Source of the DNA: Candidatus Eiseniibacteriota bacterium
GTDB taxonomy: Bacteria; Orphanbacterota; Orphanbacteria; Orphanbacterales; Orphanbacteraceae
Assembly: GCA_024276995.1 (NCBI GenBank)
Contig: JAJRWB010000044.1
Coordinates: 79,000 to 142,999 of the forward strand
Direction of reading: 5' to 3'
DNA: 64,000 nucleotides
The translations under genes and the position numbers were made by a program. Of the stretch, positions 9,122 to 17,050 are shown in pieces. Position 1 is the first letter of the stretch; each line of letters begins with the position of its first letter. The notes below the pieces were generated by a model. It did not search any database. It saw only the letters and a list, made by a program, of their open reading frames with translations, and was not told the DNA's origin.

Positions 9122-9898
9122 ATGAACGACCGAGGCGATCGGAATATCATCGTGATCGACGAGGAGAAGTGCGACGGATGTGGCGTATGCGTACCTTCCT
9201 GCGCGGAAGGGGCGATCGCCGTCGTCGGTGGGAAAGCCCGCCTGGTTCGCGACAGCTACTGCGACGGCCTCGGGGCGTGCATCGCCGATTGCCCGCAAGG
9301 AGCGCTTACCGTGGAGCGACGCGACGCGGAGCCGTTCGATGCCGCCGCGGTGGCGCTCCACCTCGCCGAAGAGGCGACCCGGAAGGACCGCGACGACCCG
9401 GCCGGCCCCTTCTTCCCGTCGTGCCCCGGGTCGAAGCCGAGGGCGTGGGTCGACGAATTCCCCCGTCCCGCCGCCGAGAAAGCCGTCTTGCCGTCCGAGC
9501 TGCGACAGTGGCCGGTGCAGCTTCACCTCGTCCCCCCCGACGCCCCCTGGCTCGACGGTGCCGACCTTCTCCTCGTGGCCGATTGCGTTCCGGTGACGCT
9601 CTCCTCGTTTCACCGAGACTATCTTCGCGGGAAGCGGATCGTCATCGCCTGCCCGAAACTCGACGGCCGCCAGGAGCGATACATCGAGAAGCTCGCCGCC
9701 ATGATGGACGGCTCCGGCGTGCGAAGCCTCACGGTGATGATCATGGAAGTGCCGTGCTGCTCCGGCCTCTTTCGGATCGCCGAGGCGGCGGCGGAGAAGG
9801 CGACCACCGCGGTCCGGCCCGCTCTGGAGGTGGTCGGAATCGACGGCGCCGTAGCGGTGCACGGGAGAGAGATCCCCGGCGCATCCGCCGGTCAGTGA
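9122..9898 (+). CDS. 4Fe-4S dicluster ferredoxin-like protein
   Basis: This 258-residue protein starts with a ferredoxin module: CDGCGVCVPSC (residues 19-29) is a full C-x2-C-x2-C-x3-C motif, and the second half reads CDGLGACIADCP, with leucine where the second cysteine of a classic motif would be, a pattern I recall as common in this family. The remaining 190 residues contain further paired cysteines (PSCPGS, VPCCSG, IACP) and no known enzyme signature. A very good ribosome site (AAGGAGG six bases before ATG) fixes the start. It is transcribed alone, divergent from the desulfurase, and overlaps the end of the convergent downstream gene by seven bases. A cytoplasmic electron-transfer or redox-sensing role is likely; the partner is unknown. 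Confidence 0.8.
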   Translation: MNDRGDRNIIVIDEEKCDGCGVCVPSCAEGAIAVVGGKARLVRDSYCDGLGACIADCPQGALTVERRDAEPFDAAAVALHLAEEATRKDRDDPAGPFFPSCPGSKPRAWVDEFPRPAAEKAVLPSELRQWPVQLHLVPPDAPWLDGADLLLVADCVPVTLSSFHRDYLRGKRIVIACPKLDGRQERYIEKLAAMMDGSGVRSLTVMIMEVPCCSGLFRIAEAAAEKATTAVRPALEVVGIDGAVAVHGREIPGASAGQ

Positions 9899-11298
9899 AT
9901 GTAGCCGAGTGCCTTCAGCTCATTCATGTCGGTGCGCGACAGCGTGTCCTGCCCCGTCCGCCCCGGCCGGGAAGGGTACTCCTCCTCATGGCGGCGGAGG
10001 TCGTCCGCGAGCCGGGCGATCACGGCTTCGTTCCGCCCGCCGGCGCTCACATCCTCTTCCTCCGCCGGGTCGGCGACGAGATCGTACAGCTCGAACCGGT
10101 CTTGGCCGCCGCCGGGAATCCGGATCAGTTTCCACCGCCCCTTTCGGACCGCGCGCCACCGATCCTCGAACCGTTTCACCTGCCTCGGGTTCTGCGAGCG
10201 GGTGAGGCGGAAGTCGCTCTCCGAGAAGACCTCCTCCTTTCCGGCGAGATCGTCCACCCCCTTCCCGCCGATCGGCGTGCCTGCCTCGGCGGCGAGCGCC
10301 GGAAGAAGGTCGTAGAGGCGCGTCCACCCTTCGCGCACCACTCCCGCCCGCCGGGCGCGCCCACCCGCCGGGAAACGGACGATGAGGGGAACGCGCAGCG
10401 TCACGTCGTAGAGATACTCGCCGTGGCCGTAGTAGTAGTCGTTCTCCCCCAAGCTCTCGCCGTGGTCGGAGGTGAACGCCACGAGGGTATTCGAGTCGAG
10501 GTCGCCGCGGCGGATCGCATCGAGGAGCCTCCCGATTTCGTGATCGGCGAAGGCGATCTCTCCCGAGTAGAGCGCCTCCGCGGCGGCGCGCTTCTCGTCG
10601 CTCATCCGGTTCCGGAAGAGGATCTCCCCCTTCGTCATTTTCCCCCGGGCATACGCCCGGAAGGGATCGACCGCCTCCCGGCGCGGCCGGCCGAGAAAGC
10701 GATCGGCGTGCGGATCGGGAGGATCGTATGTCCAGTGAGGGTCGATGTAGTGGACCCAGAAGAAGAACGGACCCTCCCCCCCACCGGCGATCGAGTCGAG
10801 CTGCGCGATTGCCCGATCGGTGACCGTTCGCGCATCGCTTTTCATCCCCTCGTTGTGGGTGTGGATATACCGGTCGAAACCCTGGTTATATCCTTTCCCG
10901 CTGAGCATGTAGTTGGTCACCACCGCCGCAGTGCGGTAGTGCGCCTTTTTCAGCTTCTCCGCCACGGTGACCACCTTCTCCTCGAGGATCTCGCCGTGGC
11001 CGTGAACGCCGTGTGCCGACGGCGGCAGCCCGGTGAGTAGGGACGCCACCGACTGCGACGTGCGCGGCACCGGGGCGATCGCCCCCGCGAAGAGAATCCC
11101 CTCCCGAGCGAGGCGGTCGATGTTCGGCGTGAGCGCGAGATCCGAGCCGTAGCAGCCGAGACGATCGGCTCGGAGGGTGTCGACGGTGATCAGGACGATG
11201 TTGAGTCGCCGAACGCCGGAGCGGGAGCAGCCCGACGGCGCAAGAAAGACGACCGCGGCGGCGACGAGGAGGAGGAGGCTCTTCCGCCGGAGATTCAC
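9892..11298 (-). CDS. Alkaline-phosphatase-superfamily (sulfatase-like) lipoprotein
   Basis: This 468-residue protein begins with a lipoprotein signal (hydrophobic stretch then PSGCS, lipidated Cys near residue 24) and the sulfatase-fold N-terminal metal motif ITVDTLRADRLG. Where true sulfatases have Cys/Ser of the CxPxR formylglycine motif, the aligned position counted back from LLTG is Thr in PRTSQS. Thr is the nucleophile in phosphotransferase members of the superfamily, such as lipoteichoic acid synthase or phosphoethanolamine transferases. SDHGESLGE (near residue 270) supplies the second metal site. It starts with GTG in a GTGA overlap with def and ends the dnaE-methyltransferase-queG-def run. 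A phosphohydrolase or transferase acting on the cell surface is more likely than a sulfatase. Confidence 0.8.
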   Translation of the reverse strand: MNLRRKSLLLLVAAAVVFLAPSGCSRSGVRRLNIVLITVDTLRADRLGCYGSDLALTPNIDRLAREGILFAGAIAPVPRTSQSVASLLTGLPPSAHGVHGHGEILEEKVVTVAEKLKKAHYRTAAVVTNYMLSGKGYNQGFDRYIHTHNEGMKSDARTVTDRAIAQLDSIAGGGEGPFFFWVHYIDPHWTYDPPDPHADRFLGRPRREAVDPFRAYARGKMTKGEILFRNRMSDEKRAAAEALYSGEIAFADHEIGRLLDAIRRGDLDSNTLVAFTSDHGESLGENDYYYGHGEYLYDVTLRVPLIVRFPAGGRARRAGVVREGWTRLYDLLPALAAEAGTPIGGKGVDDLAGKEEVFSESDFRLTRSQNPRQVKRFEDRWRAVRKGRWKLIRIPGGGQDRFELYDLVADPAEEEDVSAGGRNEAVIARLADDLRRHEEEYPSRPGRTGQDTLSRTDMNELKALGYIH

Positions 11299-11807
11299 GA
11301 GCGCATCGCTTTTTGCTGGATGGCGCGCAACTTCTTCTTCAGCAGGTTCCTCCTCGCCGCGCCGATCCTATCGACGAAGAGGATTCCGTCGAGGTGATCG
11401 ATTTCGTGCTGGAGCACCCGACCGAGCAGTCCGTCCACTTCCTCCTCGACGGTTTCCCCGTCCAGAGTGGTGTACGTAAGCCGGATCGCCTCCGGTCGCT
11501 CCACGTCGGCGCGGATCTCCGGAATGGAAAGACACCCTTCTTCATAAAGAACCTTCGTCTTGGAGAAATCGACGATCTCCGGATTGATGTACGCCCTTCC
11601 CTCGTCCCCTTCGAACACCGAACCGTCCACGACGAGGAGCCGGAGATTCATCCCCACCTGGGGCGCCGCAAGGCCGATCCCCTCCTCCTCGACCATGGTG
11701 TCGAACATCTTCGCCGCCAGGGCACGGATCTCATCGTCGATTTTCTCAACCTCCCGCGCCGTCTCCCGGAGCACCGGGTCGCCGAAGAGTCTCACCTCCA
11801 GAGTCAT
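11295..11807 (-). CDS. def: Peptide deformylase
   Basis: This enzyme removes the N-formyl group from new polypeptides. The 170-residue protein has all three signature boxes: GIGLAAPQVG (motif 1), EGCLS (motif 2, metal-binding Cys) and QHEIDHLDG (motif 3, metal-binding His pair and catalytic Glu). Length is normal. It lies 15 bases after queG and overlaps the downstream lipoprotein by GTGA. The usual partner fmt is not next to it. Confidence 0.97.
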   Translation of the reverse strand: MTLEVRLFGDPVLRETAREVEKIDDEIRALAAKMFDTMVEEEGIGLAAPQVGMNLRLLVVDGSVFEGDEGRAYINPEIVDFSKTKVLYEEGCLSIPEIRADVERPEAIRLTYTTLDGETVEEEVDGLLGRVLQHEIDHLDGILFVDRIGAARRNLLKKKLRAIQQKAMRS

Positions 11808-11822
11808 ATCGAACTCAACCTC

Positions 11823-12767
11823 TCACTCCATTCGTTTCCCGTATGAAATCGCCCGCTTCACGGCGCGCCGGAATCTCTCCCATCCCGCGCGGCGCACCGG
11901 CGTCCCGCGGAAGAAGAGATCGAACGCTTCCCGGTCGAAGCGCACCGCCCGGTTCAGCGTGAGACGCCTCGTCCCTTCGGCGGGAAGGAACCGCTTCTCC
12001 CGGCAGGGCGAGGAAAAGCGGTTCCACGGGCAGACCTCCTGGCAGATGTCGCAGCCGAAGATCCAGTCACCCGACTTCTCGTCCAGATGGTGATCCACTT
12101 CGCCCGCATGTTCAATGGTAAGATAAGAGATGCACCGTCTCGAGTCGACCCTGTAAGGTTCGACGATCGCGCCGGTGGGGCAGGCGTCGATGCAGCGCCG
12201 GCACGTGCCGCACCGGTCGGCGGCGGGGAGGTCGGCGGGAAGCTCCCTGTCGATCACGAGCCCGCCGAGGAAGAACCACGAGCCTTTCTTCGGCACGATC
12301 ACGTTCGAGTGCTTTCCCCGCCAGCCGAGCCCGGCGCGCTCGGCGTACGCCTTCTCGAGGATCGGCGCGGAATCGACGAACCATCTTCCCCGCACGCCGG
12401 GGAGAAGGCGTTCGATGGCGGGCATCGCCTTCCGCCAGAAGCGCCGGATCACCTTGTGGTAGTCCCGCCCCACGGCGTACCGGGAGATCCGCCCCCCCCC
12501 GGGAAGGGGACTCCATGCCGGGTCGTGATAGTTCACGGCGCCGATGATGACGGTTTCCGCCCCGGGAAGGAGCGTCGAGGCGTCGCTCCGCCCCCCGCTC
12601 GACCGGCCGATCCATTCCATGGTGCCGTGCATCCCCTCGTCGAGCCACTTCGTGAACCGCTCCCCCTCCACGGCGGGAAGGAGGGCCGGCGCGAATCCGA
12701 GCACGTCGAACCCCGCCTCGATCGCCTCGGTGCGGATCGCCTCTTTCGCCTCCTCCCCCCTCCTCAC
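11823..12767 (-). CDS. queG: Epoxyqueuosine reductase
   Basis: QueG reduces epoxyqueuosine to queuosine in the wobble position of certain tRNAs, using cobalamin and two [4Fe-4S] clusters. The two cluster motifs are visible: CGTCRRCIDACPTGA and CDICQEVCPWN. The N-terminal half (GFDVLGFAPA...) is the cobalamin-binding part, and the conserved YHxxIR-type segment (GRDYHKVIRR) is present. I take the GTG at 12767, which overlaps the stop of the upstream methyltransferase as GTGA and gives 314 residues; an in-frame ATG at 12803 would overlap that gene by 40 bases. A nine-base G run (12492-12500 on the plus strand) sits inside the coding sequence and is prone to sequencing error. Confidence 0.93.
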   Translation of the reverse strand: MRRGEEAKEAIRTEAIEAGFDVLGFAPALLPAVEGERFTKWLDEGMHGTMEWIGRSSGGRSDASTLLPGAETVIIGAVNYHDPAWSPLPGGGRISRYAVGRDYHKVIRRFWRKAMPAIERLLPGVRGRWFVDSAPILEKAYAERAGLGWRGKHSNVIVPKKGSWFFLGGLVIDRELPADLPAADRCGTCRRCIDACPTGAIVEPYRVDSRRCISYLTIEHAGEVDHHLDEKSGDWIFGCDICQEVCPWNRFSSPCREKRFLPAEGTRRLTLNRAVRFDREAFDLFFRGTPVRRAGWERFRRAVKRAISYGKRME

Positions 12768-13543
12768 GGCGCCGTCATCCCCTTTCGCGCCCGAGCGGTC
12801 CAAAGCGTCTTCGCCGTGAGATCGAAGTCTTCCTCGTCGGGAAACGGGTCGATCTCCTCCATTGCGATGTGGTCGAAGCCGGCGTCGCGAAGGAGACTCT
12901 CGACGAGAGGCGGGCTGTGGAACCTCTGGCGATGAACCGAGCGGTACGTCACCTTCTCTTCTCCCTCCTCCGTTTCGATATCCACCTCCGCTTCACCCAT
13001 CGACCGTTCCACGTCGAAGCGACTCCGTATGGTCACCATGCCGGCGCGGCACTTCGCACGGTACGGCTCGGGCGCGTTCCACACCTGTTCATACGCGGCG
13101 AGATTGTTCATGTCGAACAGGAATTCGCCCCCCGGGCGAAGGAGACGGCGCACTTCGCAGAAAGCGCGGCGCAGCTCCTCCTCGCCGAGGAGATAGTTCA
13201 GGCTGTCGTAGAAGCAAAGCGCCACGTCGAAGTCGGCGCGGAAGGGGAGCGCCCTGAAATCGCCCGCCGCGAGAAAGAACGGTCCCTCCTTCCGGTGCGC
13301 CTCGGCGAGCATGCCGAAGGAACGGTCGACGCCGATCACGGTTCTCCCGGCGGCGGCGATCCGCGCCAGGAGCGATCCGGTGCCGCACGCCAGCTCCAGC
13401 ACGCGCCGCGCGCCGCACCGCTCGAGGCGCCCCTCCACGCGGGAAGCGAGGAAAAGGGAGAACCGGTCGAAGCGCCCGTCGTCGTAAAGAGGGGCGAAGT
13501 GGTCGTACGAACCGGGGGGAAGAAGGACGACGCGGCCGCTCAC
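12764..13543 (-). CDS. Class I SAM-dependent methyltransferase
   Basis: The 259-residue protein has the Rossmann-fold SAM motif VLELACGTGSLL (near residue 48), followed by GVDRS at the end of strand 2, and LRPGGEFLFDMNN typical of small-molecule methyltransferases. The N-terminus YDHFAPLYD also matches that group. Nothing in the sequence fixes the substrate. It starts with GTG, overlapping the dnaE stop (GTGA), and its own stop overlaps queG, so it belongs to the dnaE transcription unit. Confidence 0.8.
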   Translation of the reverse strand: MSGRVVLLPPGSYDHFAPLYDDGRFDRFSLFLASRVEGRLERCGARRVLELACGTGSLLARIAAAGRTVIGVDRSFGMLAEAHRKEGPFFLAAGDFRALPFRADFDVALCFYDSLNYLLGEEELRRAFCEVRRLLRPGGEFLFDMNNLAAYEQVWNAPEPYRAKCRAGMVTIRSRFDVERSMGEAEVDIETEEGEEKVTYRSVHRQRFHSPPLVESLLRDAGFDHIAMEEIDPFPDEEDFDLTAKTLWTARARKGMTAP

Positions 13544-16500
13544 GACGCGGCATCGCCCACGAGGTGGACATGTTCTTCGCCGACGGCGTCGCGGAGCGCT
13601 TCGATCAGTTCCTCCCCCGGCTCGACACGGAACCGGCGGGAACGCACCTCGACCCCCTTTCCCGCACCGGTGTTCACCAGAAGCTGCACCGGGCAGATGC
13701 CGGGGTGGTTCTCGAGGATCTCCCGGATCGAGTCGAGCGTCTCCTCGGTGAACGAATCGACGGGCGCCGAAATGCGGATCAGTTTGGTGAAACGCGCCTT
13801 GCAGTCCGCGAGAAAGATCATTTCGTCCGCCACGATTTTCGGGTGTTCCTCGTCTCTCAAGGAGACCTTGCCGCGTACAAGGAGAGGTTCGTCCGATTCG
13901 AGGTACGATTTCACGTCAGGCCAGGTGCGCGAGAAGACGATCACCTCCACCGACCCGGTGAAATCGGCCACCGTGACGAATGCCATCGTCTCCCCCTTCT
14001 TATCGAGGATCGTCCTTTTCGCCGATACGATTCCGGCGAGAGCGACCGGTTCGCCGTGCTCCAGGCGGACGATCGTCTCGGTGGTGGCGTTGGCGAAACG
14101 GAGTTCGTCCGGGTAGTCGGCGAGGGGGTGACCGCTCAGGTAGAACCCGAGCACCGATTTCTCCCGCTCGAGCGTCTCCCGCCGGTTCCACGCCACCACC
14201 TTCGGCAAGGGAGGCTCCGGAAGGGCGACCCCCTCGTCGGCGGCGCCGTCGAAGAGCATCGTCTGACCGCGGTTCTTGTCGTGCTGGATCCGGTTCGCCC
14301 TCTCGAGCGCCGACTCGGCCGCCAGAAGAAGCGACGCGCGGTTCGGTTCGATCGCGTCGAACGCTCCCGCCTGGATGAGCGACTCGAGCACCCTCTTGTT
14401 CACCAGACGAAGATCGAGCCCCTCGCAGAAATCGAAGAGACTCTCGAAGCAGCCGCATTCCGCGCGCGAGGCGAGTATCGATTCGATGGCATGGCGCCCG
14501 ACGTTCTTCACCGCGCCGAGGCCGAACCGGATCGCTTCACCCTCGCAACGGAACTCGACGTGCGAAGCGTTCACGTCGGGAGGGAGCACAGGGATCTTCA
14601 TCTCCCTGCACTCGGCGATCAGCACGACGATCCTGTCGATATCCCCCATTTCGCTCGTCATGGTGGCGGCGAGAAACTCCCTCGGGTAGTGGGTCTTCAG
14701 GTACGCCGTCCTGTAGGAGAGGAGGCCGTACGCCGTGGAGTGGGACTTGTTGAATCCATAGCCGGCGAAGAACGCCATCAGATCGAAGATCCGCGTCGCC
14801 ACCTTCCTCTTGTAGCCCGCCGCCACGGCGCGCTCGGTGAAGAGCGTCCGATTCCGCGCCATCTCTTCCTCGTCCTTCTTCCCCATCGCCCTGCGGAGGA
14901 TGTCCGCTTCCCCGAGAGAGTAGCCCGCCATCACGTTGGCGATCTGCATCACCTGTTCCTGGTAGAGGATCACGCCGTACGTATCCTTCAGGATCGGCTC
15001 GAGACACGGGTCGAGGTACTCGATCTTCTTGCGCCCGTGCTTCCTGTCGATGAAGTCGTCGACCATGCCGCTGCCGAGCGGTCCGGGGCGGAAGAGGGCG
15101 TTCACGGCGATCAGGTCCTCGAAGAGAGTCGGCTTCAGCCGCACGAGAAGATCGCGCATACCCGACGACTCGAACTGGAAGACCCCCACCGTCCGGCCGG
15201 CCGAGAGGAACTCGTACGTCTCGGCGTCGTCGAGGGGGATCGCATCGAAGTCGATCTCCACGCCCCGCTCTTCGCGGATCATCTCGACGGCGTCGTGGAT
15301 CACCGTGAGCGTCCGCAACCCGAGGAAATCCATCTTGAGCAGACCGACCTTCTCGCACGCCTTCATGTCCCACTGGGTGGTGATGTCGCCCGAACCGGAC
15401 CGGTAGAGGGGGACATAATCGGTGAGATCCCCCGGCGCGATGAGCACCGCCGCCGCGTGGGTCGAGGCGTGGCGCGAGTTCCCCTCGAGGTTGCGCGCGT
15501 GGGTGAGAAGCTTGTCGTACGCCTCGCTCTCGCCGCGCAGCGCTTTCAGCTCGCCGACCGTTTCCTCCGCCCTTTCGAGGGTCATGCCGAGTTCGGCGGG
15601 AACCATTTTGGCGATCCGGTCGACCTCGCCGTAGGGGATCTTGAGCACCCGCCCGACGTCGCTGATCGCCGCACGCGCCGCCATGGTGCCGAAAGTGATG
15701 ATCTGCGACACGTTCTTCGCGCCGTACTTCTCAGCCACATAGTCGATCACTTCCCCCCGTCGCTCGTAGCAGAAATCGATGTCGATATCGGGAAAGCTGA
15801 CACGCTCCGGATTGAGGAACCGCTCGAAGAGAAGGGAAAAACGGATCGGGTCGACATCGGTGATCCCGAGAAGATAGGCGACGATACTCCCCGCCGCCGA
15901 TCCCCGCCCGGGCCCGACCGGGATCCCCCTCCGGCGCGCCGCCTCGATGAAGTCGCGCACGATGAGGAAGTAGCCGGCATAACCGACCCGGGAGATCACG
16001 TCGAGTTCATACCGGAGCCGCTCGTCGATCTCGTCCGATGCCGACGGGTAGCGGTGGGGGAGTTTTTCCCTGCACAGGTGCTCGAGGTACCGATCGAGGG
16101 AATCGAACCCTTCCGGCACCGGCACGTCGGGAAGAAGGAGGTTCGACATGTCGATCTCGAGATCGACCATCTCCGCGATGCGAAGGGTGTTGTCGAGCGC
16201 TTCCGGAATCCACGAGAAAAGCTCCGCCATCTCTTCGGGTGAGGCGAAGTGGTTCCGGTTCGTGTTGTAGCGCATCCGGTTCGGATCGTCGAGATCCTTC
16301 CCCGTGCCGAGACACAGGAGCACGTCGTGCGATTCGGCGTGCGCGGGGGTCAGGTAGTGGCAGTCGTTGGTGCCCACCACGGGGAGGCCGAGCCGCGACG
16401 CGAGGGCGGGCAGTTCCCTGCAGATCATCTCGTCGCCGTCGATTCCATGGTTTTGCACTTCGAGATAAAGATGGTCATTGCCGAAGATCTCCGCCAGCGT

Positions 16501-16995
16501 CCCCGCCCGTTCCTTCGCCGCCTCCTCGTCGCCCGAGAGGATCGCCTTCGCCACAGGACCTTGCATGCAGGCGGTGGTGCAGATCAGCCCCTCGCTCCGC
16601 TCGGCGAGCAGCTCGAGGTCGATTCGCGGCTTGTAGTAGAACCCCTCGAGAAACGCGGCGGACGAGAGCTTCAACAGGTTCCGATAGCCCGTTTCATTCT
16701 TCGCCAGGAGGACGAGGTGGTAGCGCCGCTCCCCCCCTCGCCGTCCGCTCTTCTTTTCGAAACGGCTACCGAGGGTGAGATACATCTCCGAGCCGAGGAT
16801 CGGCTTGATGCCGGCCTTCCGGCACTCCTGATAGAACTTGATCGCCCCGAAGAGGTTGCCGTGGTCGGTGAGCGCCAGCGCGCCCATGCCGTATCTCTTC
16901 GCCGCCGCCACCATGTCGCCGATCTTCTGCGCGCCGTCGAGGAGGCTGTAGTCGCTATGGTTGTGCAGATGCACGAACGGGGCGTGCCGAGCCAT
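13540..16995 (-). CDS. dnaE: DNA polymerase III alpha subunit
   Basis: This is the replicative polymerase, 1151 residues, normal for DnaE1. Order: PHP domain at the N-terminus (HLHNHSDYSLLDG, LTDHGNLFG), the palm with catalytic aspartates in FPDIDIDF (near 400-405), fingers (SHSTAYGLLSYRTAYLKTHYP), and helix-hairpin-helix and OB-fold regions at the C-terminus (GIVSAKRTILDKKGETMAFVTVADF). The PHP histidines look intact, so the domain could bind metal. The ATG at 16995 is the first of the homologous sequence. It lies 55 bases after the M23 peptidase gene with no terminator between, and it heads a coupled run of four further genes. Confidence 0.98.
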   Translation of the reverse strand: MARHAPFVHLHNHSDYSLLDGAQKIGDMVAAAKRYGMGALALTDHGNLFGAIKFYQECRKAGIKPILGSEMYLTLGSRFEKKSGRRGGERRYHLVLLAKNETGYRNLLKLSSAAFLEGFYYKPRIDLELLAERSEGLICTTACMQGPVAKAILSGDEEAAKERAGTLAEIFGNDHLYLEVQNHGIDGDEMICRELPALASRLGLPVVGTNDCHYLTPAHAESHDVLLCLGTGKDLDDPNRMRYNTNRNHFASPEEMAELFSWIPEALDNTLRIAEMVDLEIDMSNLLLPDVPVPEGFDSLDRYLEHLCREKLPHRYPSASDEIDERLRYELDVISRVGYAGYFLIVRDFIEAARRRGIPVGPGRGSAAGSIVAYLLGITDVDPIRFSLLFERFLNPERVSFPDIDIDFCYERRGEVIDYVAEKYGAKNVSQIITFGTMAARAAISDVGRVLKIPYGEVDRIAKMVPAELGMTLERAEETVGELKALRGESEAYDKLLTHARNLEGNSRHASTHAAAVLIAPGDLTDYVPLYRSGSGDITTQWDMKACEKVGLLKMDFLGLRTLTVIHDAVEMIREERGVEIDFDAIPLDDAETYEFLSAGRTVGVFQFESSGMRDLLVRLKPTLFEDLIAVNALFRPGPLGSGMVDDFIDRKHGRKKIEYLDPCLEPILKDTYGVILYQEQVMQIANVMAGYSLGEADILRRAMGKKDEEEMARNRTLFTERAVAAGYKRKVATRIFDLMAFFAGYGFNKSHSTAYGLLSYRTAYLKTHYPREFLAATMTSEMGDIDRIVVLIAECREMKIPVLPPDVNASHVEFRCEGEAIRFGLGAVKNVGRHAIESILASRAECGCFESLFDFCEGLDLRLVNKRVLESLIQAGAFDAIEPNRASLLLAAESALERANRIQHDKNRGQTMLFDGAADEGVALPEPPLPKVVAWNRRETLEREKSVLGFYLSGHPLADYPDELRFANATTETIVRLEHGEPVALAGIVSAKRTILDKKGETMAFVTVADFTGSVEVIVFSRTWPDVKSYLESDEPLLVRGKVSLRDEEHPKIVADEMIFLADCKARFTKLIRISAPVDSFTEETLDSIREILENHPGICPVQLLVNTGAGKGVEVRSRRFRVEPGEELIEALRDAVGEEHVHLVGDAAS

Positions 16996-17050
16996 CCGGT
17001 CCCGTCTCCCTTCGCCATGATTCGAGTTCTGTTGCCGGTCTCGGCTCGGG

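Noticed and set aside
12484..12504. G/C homopolymer runs (queG, ABC-F, carrier start, 2951) as phase-variation switches
   Set aside because: All coding runs are in frame, and the genes are housekeeping types. Runs of 8-9 are expected at times at this GC content. Only the one at the carrier start is kept as a caution.
13564..16242. A long open frame on the plus strand opposite dnaE (about 890 codons)
   Set aside because: It mirrors the dnaE codon pattern, is rich in Arg, Glu and His as antisense frames of GC-rich genes are, and matches no family. dnaE is certain.
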